Shown here: one piece after another, positions 1-10,340 of the stretch
Numbering within the stretch: the stretch's first letter is position 1
Layout: each line of letters starts with the position of its first letter
From: Dugong dugon
Taxonomy: Eukaryota; Chordata; Mammalia; Sirenia; Dugongidae
DNA length: 64,000 nucleotides
Direction of reading: 5' to 3'
Assembly: GCA_030035585.1 (NCBI GenBank)
Contig: CM057464.1
Coordinates: 81,328,919 to 81,392,918, forward strand
The notes under the pieces: generated by a model
Database searches by the model: none
Told to the model about the DNA's origin: nothing
The model's input: only the letters and a program-made list of their open reading frames with translations
Position numbers and translations under genes: made by a program

Positions 1-242
1 TTCAATTGCTTTTTTTAGGTAGTATATTCACTAAATTAATTTAGTTGTACTCAAGGTTATGGTTAATCACAGTATTTATCCCAGAAGTCAGATGTCGTAG
101 TACATAAGGGACACTGGGAGACTATCCCTAATTATGGAGGCCATTCCTGGATTTTGAAGCATTTTCATGGACTGGCCAGCCACACAAAGAGGTGTTTACA
201 ATAGATGGGGACAAGACTGGCTGCATAATTTTCAAGACCTAG
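1..242. other. intergenic DNA, no gene seen
   Basis: No coding exon, RNA gene or recognisable recent repeat was seen. The last 40 bases, together with the stretch just after the SINE (about 426-560), read as one continuous old repeat that the SINE interrupted, but I cannot name its family. Confidence 0.5.
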
Positions 243-425
243 TGCAAAATGATGAGAAGGCCTGATGTCACAGTGATTGTTTGGGCACTAACTGAAAGGT
301 TGGCGGTTCAAACCCACCCATGTCTCCGTGGGAGACAGCTGTGGCAATCTGCTTCCATAAAGACTACTGCCCCTATGGGGCAGTTCTACTCAAGGGCATA
401 CAACAGCAACAACAATGCAAAATGA
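243..425 (+). mobile_element. AfroSINE with 10-base target-site duplication
   Basis: The tRNA-derived SINE body is at 253-415. It has the promoter-related head, the B-box-like 'ggttcaaaccc', the middle 'gtggcaatctgcttcc' and a short tail 'caacagcaacaac'. It is flanked by the perfect direct repeat TGCAAAATGA at 243-252 and 416-425. Part of the usual 3' tail ('tatagggtcgctatgagtc') is missing, so the copy is internally deleted near its 3' end. Confidence 0.85.
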
Positions 426-1600
426 AAATTCAGGTCACCTTTTTCAAAAATTATTAAGAGTTTCCATACAGTACCAGCAGAACATTAAACTCAGTGTGGG
501 ACCTTCTAAGTGCAGGGACCTATGTGACTGTACGGGCCAAATGCTCATGAAGCTCCCTCTGGGTGGGGATAATGAGAATTAGGAAATAGTATCATTTTCT
601 TTTGATAACTTTCTGATGACCTGTTTTGCATATTCATTCATAATTCTAAATTATTTTCTCTTCTTTTGTATAACCATCTCATCTACTATTCTTTCTTGTA
701 AACATTTCTGCTTTTCTCCTTTTTTTGAAGTCTTAAACTAAATGTGATGTGAGGATGCAGATAACTTATAGTGGTCATATATAGTCAAAATTGAAGAGTT
801 AAAAAATCTACTGTGACTTTTTTTCTTCACTTTAGTTGTTAGTTTTAATTACTCTATGCATTTATGAAATGTCTAAACAATTGGTCATACTTCCAAGGAT
901 GAACATGCAGATGTATCTTCATGTCTTGAATTCCAAATCTGGAAAAGTAAAGATATTTTTCTATGGTGAGGGAATTATTTATGTGTATAATTTTTTTTAT
1001 CATTATATACTTTTAATACCAGATATGATAAACATAATATGAAATAATAGAAGTAATGTTTACGGGGCATAGACATACTAATTTGCTGATATTGGGGTCA
1101 CCCTGATTTCTTGATAACAAGATATACTTGCTTGTGAGTTTTGTAAGCCTTAACTGTGTTTTGGAACTCAAAGAGTCAATGAGAAAGAACATCAGAACTC
1201 ACAGTGTCCCTCTTTTATTACTTTGCAACACACTGCTCTGGTCTAATTGCTTTAATACTCTACTATCAAGCGCTAGTGTGATGATGATTATAATGATAAT
1301 GATGAGGGTGGAAGAGATATTTAATAACATGAATTGCACCTTGAAACAAGCCGACAGTAAGTACAGTCTATATAGCATAAATGCTAAATACCCAAAATGA
1401 CTCATATTCTGTAAGTGGGTAGTCTTTTATTTTTTGCTGAAGCTCCTAAGTAACACCCAAAATGTATTCACAAAGTGCTTATAATAGAAAGATACTCTGT
1501 TAACCCAAGAAATGTTTATATCTCAGTCCAGATCTAGGTGGATGTAGCTCTCTCTTAGGGTCACACTTACTTAGGTATTTATCATTATCATGTAATTATG
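426..1600. other. intergenic DNA, no gene seen
   Basis: AT-rich unique-looking sequence. An impure ATG/ATA-type simple repeat lies at about 1279-1308. ORFs of 60-90 codons here have no recognisable domain and overlap on opposite strands, so I treat them as chance. Confidence 0.5.
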
Positions 1601-2096
1601 ACACAGATGTCAGTTTAAGAACTAAGGTGCACCTGACTCAACCTATGGTGTTTTCAGTGACCTCATATGCATGCGAAAACTGGACAATGAGTAAGGATGA
1701 CCTAAGAAGAATTGACACCTTTGAGTTATGGTGTTGGCGAAGAATGTTGAGTGTACCATGGACTTCCAGAAGAAAGAACAAATCTGTCTTTGAAGACGTA
1801 CAGCCAGAATGCTCCACAGAAGCAAGGATGGCAAGACTTTGTCTCACATACTTTGGACGTGTTATCAGGAGGGACAGTCCCTGAAGAAGGACATCATGTT
1901 TAGTATAGTAGAGGGTCGGTGACAAAGAAGAAGACCCTCAATTAGATGGATTGCCACAGTGGCTGCAACAATGGGCTCAAGCATAACAACAAATGTGAGA
2001 ATGGCACTGGACCAGGCAGTGTTTTGTTCTGTTGTACACAGGGTCGCTGTGTTGGAGCAGACTCGACGGCACCTAACAACAACAACAATCATCATA
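1601..2096 (+). mobile_element. RTE/BovB-like LINE, 3' fragment
   Basis: This is a 5'-truncated copy of the last ~500 bases of an RTE LINE. Frame 1627-1884 encodes the C-terminal region of the RTE polyprotein, with the characteristic 'RRIDTFELWCWRRML' block and 'EARMARLCL'. A frameshift then breaks the reading frame. It ends in 'cacctaacaacaacaac', the short tandem-repeat tail typical of RTE elements rather than poly-A. It aligns with the copies at 4150-4800 (+) and 11976-12600 (-). No clear TSD was found. Confidence 0.85.
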
Positions 2097-2364
2097 TACA
2101 GACAGTAAAATATGAAATAATTATATCAAGTGATATCTTCTGAGAACTTTTTCAAGGCTCTATCAAAAGCATTTCAAGAGTTTTTAGTTTTGTTTTTGAT
2201 TTGTTCTACAACTCTTAGAGGTAAAGGCAATTATTACATTAAATTTATACTGGGGGAACTGAGGCTTCAAGAGGTTGTGTGAATTAAACAAGGTAAGCTT
2301 ACACAAGGTTAAGCTGCAGTTTAAAATACATTTGTGGCATTTTAAAATTTACGAAATACTTTTC
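2097..2364. other. intergenic DNA, nothing recognised
   Basis: No gene or repeat was recognised between the RTE fragment and the next SINE. Confidence 0.4.
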
Positions 2365-2606
2365 TATTTAGCATACTAGGTGGTGTACATTTTTAATGTG
2401 CTTCACTGCTAACTGAAAGGTTGGAGGTTTCAGTCCACCCTGAGCCACCACTGTCAAAGGGTCTGGTGATCTACTTTCAAGAAATCAGCCATTGAAAGCC
2501 ATGTGGAACACAGTTCTACTCTGACAAATATGAAGTCACCGTGAGTCAGAATTGACTGGAAGGTCTCCGTTTTTTGTTTCGTTTTTGCATAAACACTTAT
2601 TTAGCA
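2365..2606 (+). mobile_element. AfroSINE (second subtype) with TSD
   Basis: SINE at 2374-2597 of the subtype whose middle reads 'gtctggtgatctacttt...aatcagccattgaaa' and whose tail reads 'gtcaccgtgagtcagaattg'. The flanking direct repeat TATTTAGCA is at 2365-2373 and 2598-2606. The tail ends in a T/G-rich run rather than poly-A. Confidence 0.85.
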
Positions 2607-3471
2607 GTTACTCTAAATTATTTATTAGCAGCCTCTAATAAATAATTTTGAATGAGATATTCTCCTTGCTATCATGAAGCTTACAATTCAGTGGAAGAGA
2701 AATGAAATGCAGTATATAAAATTACAATAACTGAAATATAAGTGCAGTGCTATGGGAACATAGAGGAGGGCCAGGCAAATTCTGTCAGGAAACTAGGATG
2801 GTTTAATGAAAACATTGTCGTTTGAACAACCTCTTTCAGGCAGTGGTATTATTATATGAGCATAGGTACAAGATGGCGTAGTTCTGTGCACGCATAAGAA
2901 AATATATATAGTCTGGTTTTGTCAGAGTACAGGGTAGGCAGCAAAAAAGAGTGAGAGCTAATCCTGGAAAATGCATGTCAAGCTAATTTAAGAAGTACTT
3001 TCAGTTCCTAGTTATGTGTCCTGGATCTCTTCGTAGTAGTGGTGAAGAGAGGTATTGGAAAAGGAAGGATAGGCTAGAAGATTATTTAAAATGCTGTAGT
3101 TAAGAAAAAAGTTAACAAGAATTAACAAGTTAAACAGTGCAGAGACTAGATAGAAATTTACCAAACACATTTTACTTCCCTCTTGGTCACAAAATGGATC
3201 ATATTTCTGAGACTCCCTTTAAATTAAGTTTCAGAAAAAGGAAGAGACAAGGAAGTTACTCAAAAACATAACTAAAGTTATCTGAAATTTATTATGTAGA
3301 TATTGCAGCAGAAAATAAAGATAATAAGTAACAATTCTGAAGAGGCTACCAAACTCAAAAGTGAATTTATGAAAATTTGGTTTATATTCCAATGAAATTT
3401 GGTAAAGAGAGAAGTTTACTGTGGTGAAGTGAAATCATTTATTTCCAAAGCACATCAGCCAAGGTATGGCC
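2607..3471. other. intergenic DNA, no gene seen
   Basis: About 860 bases of AT-rich sequence with no ORF over 60 codons and no recognised repeat. Confidence 0.45.
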
Positions 3472-3638
3472 CTGTTGTTGTTGATTGCCATTGAGTCAAT
3501 TTGAATCATGGCGATCTCATGTGTGCAGGGTAAAACTGTGTTCTACAGAGTTTTCAAGGCTGTGACATTTCAGAAACAGATTTCCAGACCTTATTTTTGA
3601 GGTACCTCTGGGTGTGTTTGAACTGTCAACTTTTCCTG
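3472..3638 (-). mobile_element. AfroSINE, 5'-truncated
   Basis: Read on the minus strand this is the second AfroSINE subtype, ending in a CAACAACAACAG tail (seen here as ctgttgttgttg). The tRNA-related head is degraded or missing after 'gtttgaactgtcaac'. No TSD was identified. Confidence 0.75.
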
Positions 3639-4149
3639 ACTTGTCCTCGGGTTACATTAAGAATGATCTTCATACTTGTTCTCACCCCAAAACACAATAG
3701 CCTTGCAATGCAATATTTTCTCCCAAAGGTGAGGAAGACATAGATGTTGAAGGAAAAAATGAAAGAACTCAGGACAATTTATTTTTCCTTATTAGCTATT
3801 TATAGCTAGAGCTGAAATTAAATGCTGACATTATTCTAATCTTCTGTAGAGCGATTTATAAATAAAATTTCTACTTAAAATAAATTGGATCCTCCACCAT
3901 GTTCCTTGCCCTATAATCTAGCTCTATATTCATGCTCAGGGTGATCTTGGAATGCTTTTATCAAAAATAACAGCAAGTCTGAGGATCTGAGAGCCTGAAT
4001 GATTACATGCTGTGCTCTAACTTCACCAATCAGCAATACACATTTTTGAACTTGGATTAGTAAGAAATAAATGTTTATTGTGTTAATATTGAGTTATCAG
4101 GTTTTATCCTTAATATTTGTTAGCATTATCGTGAATATTCAACAGTATT
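3639..4149. other. intergenic DNA, no gene seen
   Basis: AT-rich sequence with no recognisable coding or repeat feature. Confidence 0.4.
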
Positions 4150-4800
4150 AGAGAAAGGAACTTCATGATAAATGGAGAAAAGATTGAAGTTGTCAAGGAC
4201 TTCGCTTTGCTTGGATCCACAATCAACACCCATGGAAGTAGCAGTCAAGAAATCAAAAGACACATTGCATTGGGCAAATCTGCTGCAGAAGACCTCTTTA
4301 AAGTGTTGAAAAGCAAAGATGTCACCCTGAAGACTAAGGTGCACCTGACCCAAGCCATGGTGTTTTCAATTGCCTCATATGCATGCAAAAGCTGGGCAAT
4401 GAATAAGGAAGACCAAAGAAGAATTGATGCCTTTGAATCGTGGTGCTGGCGAACAATATTGAATATATCATGGCCTGCCAAAAGAACGAACAGGTTTGTC
4501 TTGGAAGCATTACAACCAGAATGCTCCTTAGAAGCAAGGATGGCGAGACTACATCTTATATACCTTGGAAATGTTGTCAGGAGAGATCAGTCCCTGGAGG
4601 ACGTCATGCTTGGTAAAGCACAGGGTCGGCGAAAAAGAGGAAGATCCTCCAGGAGATGGATTGACACAGTGGCTTCCACAATCAGCTCAAGCATAACAAC
4701 AATTGTGAGGATGGTGCAGGACCGGGCAGTGTTTCGTTCTGTTGTACATAGGGTTGCTATGAGTCAGAACAGACTTGACAGCACCTAACAACAACAACAC
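4150..4800 (+). mobile_element. RTE/BovB-like LINE, 5'-truncated copy with open C-terminal frame
   Basis: The last ~650 bases of an RTE-clade LINE, from within the polyprotein through the stop codon to the 3' tail 'cacctaacaacaacaac'. The tail sequence 'ctgttgtacatagggttgctatgagtcag' is almost the same as the AfroSINE tail. This supports the view that AfroSINEs borrow RTE machinery, as known for SINEs that share tails with partner LINEs. No convincing TSD was seen; 'aaaggaa' occurs on both sides but is too short to rely on. Confidence 0.9.
4165..4788 (+). pseudogene. C-terminal part of an RTE LINE polyprotein (207 codons, open)
   Basis: Uninterrupted frame from an internal ATG to the natural TAA. 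It matches the region downstream of the reverse transcriptase in BovB/RTE LINEs: 'LLGSTINTHGSSSQEIKRHI', then 'RRIDAFESWCWRTIL', 'SLEARMARLHLIYLGNVVRRD', 'GRRKRGRSSRRWIDTVAS', and a basic end '...MSQNRLDST'. The endonuclease and reverse transcriptase domains are absent, so it cannot act as a LINE protein. The first residues are only where the truncated copy happens to begin, not a real start. The role of this domain in RTE proteins is not well established. I see no promoter, so this is a relic that happens not to have been interrupted. Confidence 0.85.
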
Positions 4801-5444
4801 AAAAAGGAAATAAAGGGGAAGATAGGAAACTTAGGACATTAGTCAAGGTGTTTTTTTATAAAATGTAAGAAGATACAGAATGGGAGAAAAAAGATTAAAA
4901 AAATAACCAAGATTTTGCTTCTAGGTAACTAAGACTATGGCAATACAATACAAAAGATAAGGCAGTGAATAAAATAAATTCACTCTGGGATGTAATGATA
5001 GACATATTAAGTGAACGATTAGAATTTCAATAAGGGAGATTCACCAAAATATAAAGTAAATAAATAATAGTATTTGGAATTATGTTGGAAAGTTTATAGA
5101 AGCAGCAAAATTGTCATTATCCGGGGTTAACTACAGTTTTTCTTGTTTCCTCCTATGCACAGTTTAGCATTCTTCATGAATTACATGTTGGGAAAGCATA
5201 TTCTTTTTAGTGCTAAGGGCCTCTAAAAGATTCGTATTTGTCTTTCTAGACACCATTTAGATGTCTGGAGAAAGATAGAAATGTGGATCTGGTACTCAAG
5301 AAAGAAATCAAATCCAAAACTATAAGACACAGGAATCATCCTCTTAGAAGTGATTGTTAAAGCAATGGGTTTGCATAGAGGGCTAAAGGAGATGCCAATT
5401 TTTTTTTTTTTTTTTGGTAATGTAGAGGTGATAGTAGTTAAGAG
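4801..5444. other. intergenic DNA with oligo-T run
   Basis: No gene was seen. A run of 17 T lies at 5399-5415. The ORF on the minus strand across it is a product of that run. Confidence 0.45.
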
Positions 5445-5865
5445 GAGGGGCTTTGGAGCTAGAAAGATCTGCACTAATTTACTTCTCCATCTCTTGTCTA
5501 TTCCCTAGCAAAGCTCATAACCTCTTCCACTCTCAGTTTTCTCAATTTTAAAATGGCACTGAGTATAATGGTTAAGCACTCAGCTGCTGAGAGGTTGGTG
5601 GTTTGAACTCACCAGCTGCTCCACGGGATAAAAGACCTGGCAATCTGCTCCCGTAAAGATTTCAGCCAAGGAAATCCTATGGGGCTGTTCTATTCTGTTC
5701 GATAGGGTTGCTATGAGTCGGAATTCGAAGGCATACAACAAGAACAACATACATATGTATACATTACATAGTTGTTGTAAGGATCAAATTAGTTAGTGTA
5801 ACTAAAATTCCTAGAAAAATTACTGGCACATAGTAAATAGTAAGTAGTGGCTGTTAATATTCTTA
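5445..5865 (+). mobile_element. MIR, split by an AfroSINE
   Basis: The left half (5445-5551) matches the MIR core, with 'cataacctcttccactctcagttttctcaattttaaaatgg'-like text. The right half (about 5748-5865) continues it with 'gttgttgtaaggatcaaatt' and 'ctggcacatagtaaatag'. The two halves join in order, so the AfroSINE between them inserted later. Confidence 0.8.
5552..5747 (+). mobile_element. AfroSINE inside a MIR
   Basis: Near-complete copy: head 'ataatggttaagcactcagctgctgagaggttgg', B-box-like 'ggtttgaactc', middle 'ggcaatctgctcccgtaaag', tail 'gatagggttgctatgagtc', ending 'acaagaacaac'. No clear TSD survives. Confidence 0.85.
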
Positions 5866-6199
5866 ATAATGTGTCCTTCTTCATTGTTTCCTATGAATAT
5901 TAGACTAAATAGAATATTCAGAATATTTGAAAATTTGACTTCTTTCAGGACATGTATTAAAATATTCTAAAAGACAGAGTTGGTAGGTTCATGCTAACAT
6001 ACAAACCATATACAAAAATAATCTCAGCATCCTATACCCATTGTTTTCTGGAGTCCTAGAATAGAGGAGGTTCTTTGTTATTTTTCTTTCATTTCATTAA
6101 ACTAAGAGAGATTAAGAATATTCTTGAAAAATTCATAGAATTAATAAAAAGGTTAAAAGAGTTGGTAAGGTAAAGTGATTATAAAAAAACAAACACGTA
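5866..6199. other. intergenic DNA, nothing recognised
   Basis: AT-rich, with no gene or named repeat. Confidence 0.4.
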
Positions 6200-6900
6200 A
6201 CATTAATCTCTTGCTTGGACTACTGCCATAGCTCCTAATTCATTGTCATACCTCTGTTCTTGCCCTTATAGATTCCATTCTCCCCAGAGTAGCGAAAGTC
6301 TTTTGTAAATCATGAAACAGATTATGAGACTGTCCTGCTAAAATGACTCAAATGTTTCTATTACATTTAAAATAAAATCTAAATTCCTCACCCTGGTTTA
6401 CAAAACCTGTGTGATCTGTTTCTTTCTTAATACTCTGACCTCAGTGCATACCATTCTCCAATACATTAGGCTTCACCTATAACTTCGTTTCTGTTCCTGG
6501 AACACGTTTATGTTCATTCCCAGCAAAGACACTTTGCACTTGCCATTGCCTCTGCCTGGAAAACTCTAAACGTAGATTTTAGCACCAGCGCCATATTCTT
6601 GTAATTCGTATCTCAACTCAGTGACACCTTCTCTTGGAGGCCTTTGCCAGCTACCAAATCCAATGCAGTTTATACCTCATCCTCATCACCACCTCCTCAG
6701 TCACAGTCATCACAATACTCTTGTATTATCTTTGCACTAACTGCTCTCTGAAATTACCTTACTCATGTATATGTCTACCTGATGATTACAAGCTCCTTGA
6801 GAGCAAGGATTTTGTTGATCTTGTCCAAGGCTGTATTTCTAGACCCAGAACAATTGATACTTAAATGCTAATAAAACAATATATATTTGTTTACTGACTG
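6200..6900 (+). mobile_element. L2 LINE, 3' end
   Basis: Follows the typical order of the L2 3' region: 'cttggactactgccatagc', 'aaaataaaatctaaattcctcaccctgg', a 'tctgcctggaa' block, and the end 'gagagcaaggattttgtt...aatgctaataaa'. The 76-codon ORF at 6634-6864 lies wholly inside it and is a chance frame. L2 predates placental mammals, which fits the high divergence. Confidence 0.85.
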
Positions 6901-7564
6901 AGTACGTGAATATGAATTAAGAAGAGGCTTGTTTTTGTTTTATTTTTTTTTCCCCAGGTGGAAATAAAAACATATGAATATGTTGATTATTTCCAGGTTT
7001 ATTTTTTAAAATGATAGAGTACTAATCAACGTTCCAACAGGATAACTTTAAGAAAACTTGAAAAAAAAAAAAAAAGGAAAAGATTCATTCAACGGCAGCT
7101 GGGTTGGGATTGGGGGCATCACCTTTCACAGGTTGATATATATTGTACAGCAACAATTTAAAAACAATAAGTGTGGACAGAAAGGTCAACTAATACATCG
7201 TTAAAATATTGTAAAAGTCCACACAACCAGTTCATCACTAAATTGTTTAGTCTTTACTGCTACAGAGGCTTCACATTTGGCCCTTCCTCTCAATGCTCTT
7301 TGATGTGCTTCATTTTATGCTATCATATTCCCTTTCTGTTTTCTAATTAAATAATGTATTTAAAATAAGAATCTTACTTTTACATGAATTAGGAATCAAG
7401 GGAAATCACTCTGCTATAATTAACATGCTTATTCATATATGTATACTAAATAGTATCCCAAAACATATCTCTTTAAAGTAAAACAATCAGTTTACTTTCT
7501 AAAATGTCTGTCTGCATCATCACATTAAATAGGCAATAACTTAACAATATTTAATAATTTTGTA
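6901..7564. other. intergenic DNA with A15 run
   Basis: No gene was seen. A 15-base A run lies at 7061-7075. I could not identify a retrotransposed body upstream of it. Confidence 0.4.
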
Positions 7565-8004
7565 CCAGGGCTTGACAAACCACAGCCCATGGGCCAAATT
7601 CAGCCACCCTCCTGTTTTTGTAAACACAATTTTATTGAATCACAGCCACATCCATTTCTTTACATATTATCTATGGCTGCTTTCATGCTGGAATCCTTGG
7701 GTGTTGCAAATGGTTAACATGTTCAGCTGTTAACCAAAAGGTTGGAGGTTAGAGTCCATGTAGAGGCACCTCAGAAGAAAGGCCTGGAGATCTACTTCTG
7801 AAAAATCAGCCATCGAAAACCCTACAGAGCACAGTTCTAATCTGACACACGTAGGGTCGCTATGAGTTAGAGTTAGCTTGACGGCAACTTGGTTTTTGGC
7901 TTTTGAGCTACCATGAGAGAGTTGGTGCAGCAGAGACTGTATTGCCTTCAAAGCCAAAAATATTTACTATCTGGTCATTTTTAGAGAAAGTTTCATGAAT
8001 CTTG
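7565..8004. mobile_element. hAT-like non-autonomous DNA transposon, split by an AfroSINE
   Basis: The left part starts 'ccagggcttgacaaaccacagccc' and runs through 'cctgtttttgtaaacacaattttattg' and 'ctatggctgctttcat'. The right part (7899-8004) continues with 'gagactgtattgcc...aaagccaaaaatatttactatctgg'. These fit a common short mammalian DNA transposon with CAGGGxTxGGCAAAC-type ends. I recognise the element but cannot give its family name with certainty. Confidence 0.7.
7690..7898 (+). mobile_element. AfroSINE (second subtype) inside the DNA transposon
   Basis: Complete-looking copy: 'tgttgcaaatggttaac', 'ccaaaaggttggaggtt', 'ggcctggagatctacttctg', 'cgtagggtcgctatgagtt', and tail 'acggcaacttggtttttgg'. 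The flanks GCTTTCATGCT and GCTTTTGAGCT look like a decayed TSD (8 of 11 bases). Confidence 0.85.
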
Positions 8005-8475
8005 CTTTATACCATTGCTTTGTAGAGGTTGCAAACTGTACAAACCTCAAATAATTTTCCTGTGACAGCTATGTAAAGGCATACCTGTCTCTCTTCTTAC
8101 ACAATGTAAAGATTATCTCCAAGATCTCCTATTAGCCTGTAAACATTGATGGCGTTGGCAGACAGACATTACTTTGTTTTGATTAGTGACTTAATAAAAG
8201 TTTTTATTGATATGTTACCTTGTTTAGCTGGAAGCCAATAAACCACAGTGTAAGTCAGTGGATTATGCTATTTTAAGCTTTCAAAGAAATGATTAATGCC
8301 TCCAAGGGGGTGCAAATTACTGCCATTTCTAACTAACTTTATGCCTAGAAACAACGATCTTCAATTTGTTGCACAAAGCTACAGTACATAGCCTGCTGAC
8401 TTGGGGTAGGCATAGTTAAAATCTGTAGATAATAAAATTTTAGTTTATGATGTTTATATAAAAATGTAAGGTTAT
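8005..8475. other. intergenic DNA, nothing recognised
   Basis: No gene or repeat identified. Confidence 0.4.
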
Positions 8476-9312
8476 GGGACTTCCAGGCAACATGGTGCTC
8501 TAGGCAGAAGCAACCACACCATCCCTCCACATCAAAGATCCGAAAAACTAAGCCAGAGAAAACAGCAATCCTGAAACGCTAACCATCAAATGAAGAGATA
8601 AAGAACTCAACCAAGCACCAAATGGAACAAGAAACTGACAGAGAACAGAGAGTGAGGAGACATACATGCAGAGGTCCCCTATCAGCTAACGCAGCATGGA
8701 TCCACCATTTTGTACTCCTATCAGAGACCAGAGAACCGGGGGTACGAGAAAGCAACTTCAGGGAGCTTCCAGCAGGAGACAGAACAACTGGCAACCAATG
8801 ACATATGCTTTCCCACCCCCCACCTTTCTTCATCCCCACTCGGCCTCCTCTGTTTCCCACAGGTACAGTCTCTTGGCCAGGAAGCTCTGGCTGCTTGGGT
8901 TCCACCAGCCCGCACTGACCGACTCCCTGGAGTGCCATTTGTTGGCTGCTGGTGTTGCTTTTTTCCGCTTCTTTTGATTTCTTCCTTACCTCTCACCACC
9001 TCCCCCTCCTTCTGCTCAAATACCTGGCTCCATGTGCCATCTATGCTTCTTCCTGAAAGGCTGTGAAACTCCACTCAAATGTGAAACTGCTTCCCGGTCC
9101 GTGCTGCCATGCTGGTGGGATCCCAGGTCTCTTTTGTTTGTATATTTTCTTTTTCTTTTCTCGAATTGGGAGCCCATTCTAGCCGGCCAGTATTGCACGG
9201 CTTGGGACCTACCCCCTCAGTTTGCGCAGATGCACAGAGGGATCCCTGAAGGCATTTCTTTTTTCGAGTATTTTTTGGGGGGGGGGGGTTGTTCTTTTTT
9301 TTTTTTTTTAAT
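8476..9312 (+). mobile_element. isolated L1 5' UTR (no coding part)
   Basis: Matches the start and much of the 5' UTR of the L1 at 60640: 'caacatggtgctctaggcagaagcaac', 'atccctccac', 'aagatccgaaaaactaagcc', the 'gttggctgctggtgttgc' block and 'ctggtgggatccc'. It contains only one of the GC-rich repeat units seen in the 60.6 kb copy. It stops at a G12 plus T-rich stretch, with no ORF1, ORF2 or poly-A. The 60-119 codon ORFs here overlap on both strands and are by-products of GC-rich UTR sequence. Confidence 0.8.
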
Positions 9313-10037
9313 TTGACTGTGTAGACTCATTGGTGAATTCCATATGTAAATGAGACAGCTAATATAGTGACGTCAAAGTGAATTCGACTTGGAGCTGAGG
9401 CCTTTTTCCAGAAGCATAGAACCCATCCATATGAAAACTTTTTAATTTAAAGGCTTCAAACTTTCTTTACAGTAGGGATTATAAAAGACAGAAATTTTCC
9501 CTTCTGTAATAGGGTTCCTGGCCTTTTTGGCTCTTCAAAAATATTAGCTATGGTTTAGGACTAGGAACAAAAATTGCCAGAGATTACTTTGTCCTTCATG
9601 ATGTCAATAGCCTTTCCTCACTGGTTACTCTGTGCTTTTCTCGAAACTTATGGGCAGCTTCTCTCTGCTTACACATAGGCAGCTATGATTTGCAGGGCAC
9701 AGATCTCAGTTAGGCATATTGATAACCACATTCAATTCACAGTCATCATCAAATCATCCTCAATATGGCAAAACAACCTTGTTTCGTTTTTCTAGTCAAA
9801 TTATTCTTTCTCTCAGTGGTATAATTACTGGCAAACGGTAAAGCAAAACAGAATGATTGACAACTTGCCCTGATGAGCATGTGTGATTTGACAATGGCTT
9901 TGCCACATAGGAGCAACGTGATCTAGAGAAATGAATTAAACCTTCACCTCTCAGCTTTCTGTCCCATACGATGATGATGACACAACCTATAACATACACC
10001 TGTGGCAGAATTAATAGCACCTACATGGTTCAGTGTT
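9313..10037. other. intergenic DNA, no gene seen
   Basis: No coding or repeat feature recognised. Confidence 0.4.
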
Positions 10038-10340
10038 AGATTTGATTCCTGGCCAATGTACTTCATGCATAGCTGCCACCCATCTGTCAGTGGAAGCTTG
10101 TGTGTTGCTGTGATTCTGACCATGTTTCAGTGGAGCTTCCAGACCAAGACAGAGTAGGAAGAAAGGTCTGGAAGTCTACTCTGGGAAATCAGCCAATGAA
10201 AACTCTGTGGATCACAAATGTCCAATCCACAATCAGTCAATCAATCATGGATGACACAGAACCTGGCAGCATTTTGTTTCATTGTTCATGGAGTCACCAT
10301 GAATCAAGGGCTGTCTTAACGGTAGCTAACAACAGCATAT
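10038..10340 (+). mobile_element. internally deleted RTE derivative (SINE-sized)
   Basis: The 5' part ('gcttgtgtgttgctgtgattctg...gtttcagtggagcttccagac') matches the 5' end of the long RTE copy at 13.7-13.87 kb read on the minus strand. The 3' part ('cagcattttgtttcattgttcatggagtcaccatgaatc...gctaacaacagc') matches the RTE 3' end. Everything coding is missing. The middle ('tctggaagtctactctgggaaatcagccaatgaaaac') resembles the second AfroSINE subtype. It therefore looks like a non-autonomous RTE parasite. Confidence 0.7.

Noticed and set aside
1130..1300. Faint similarity between 1130-1290 and 41314-41480 ('tctaattgcttta' and nearby words)
   Set aside because: Only one short stretch aligns well by eye. 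It could be an old repeat or chance, and a proper alignment would be needed.
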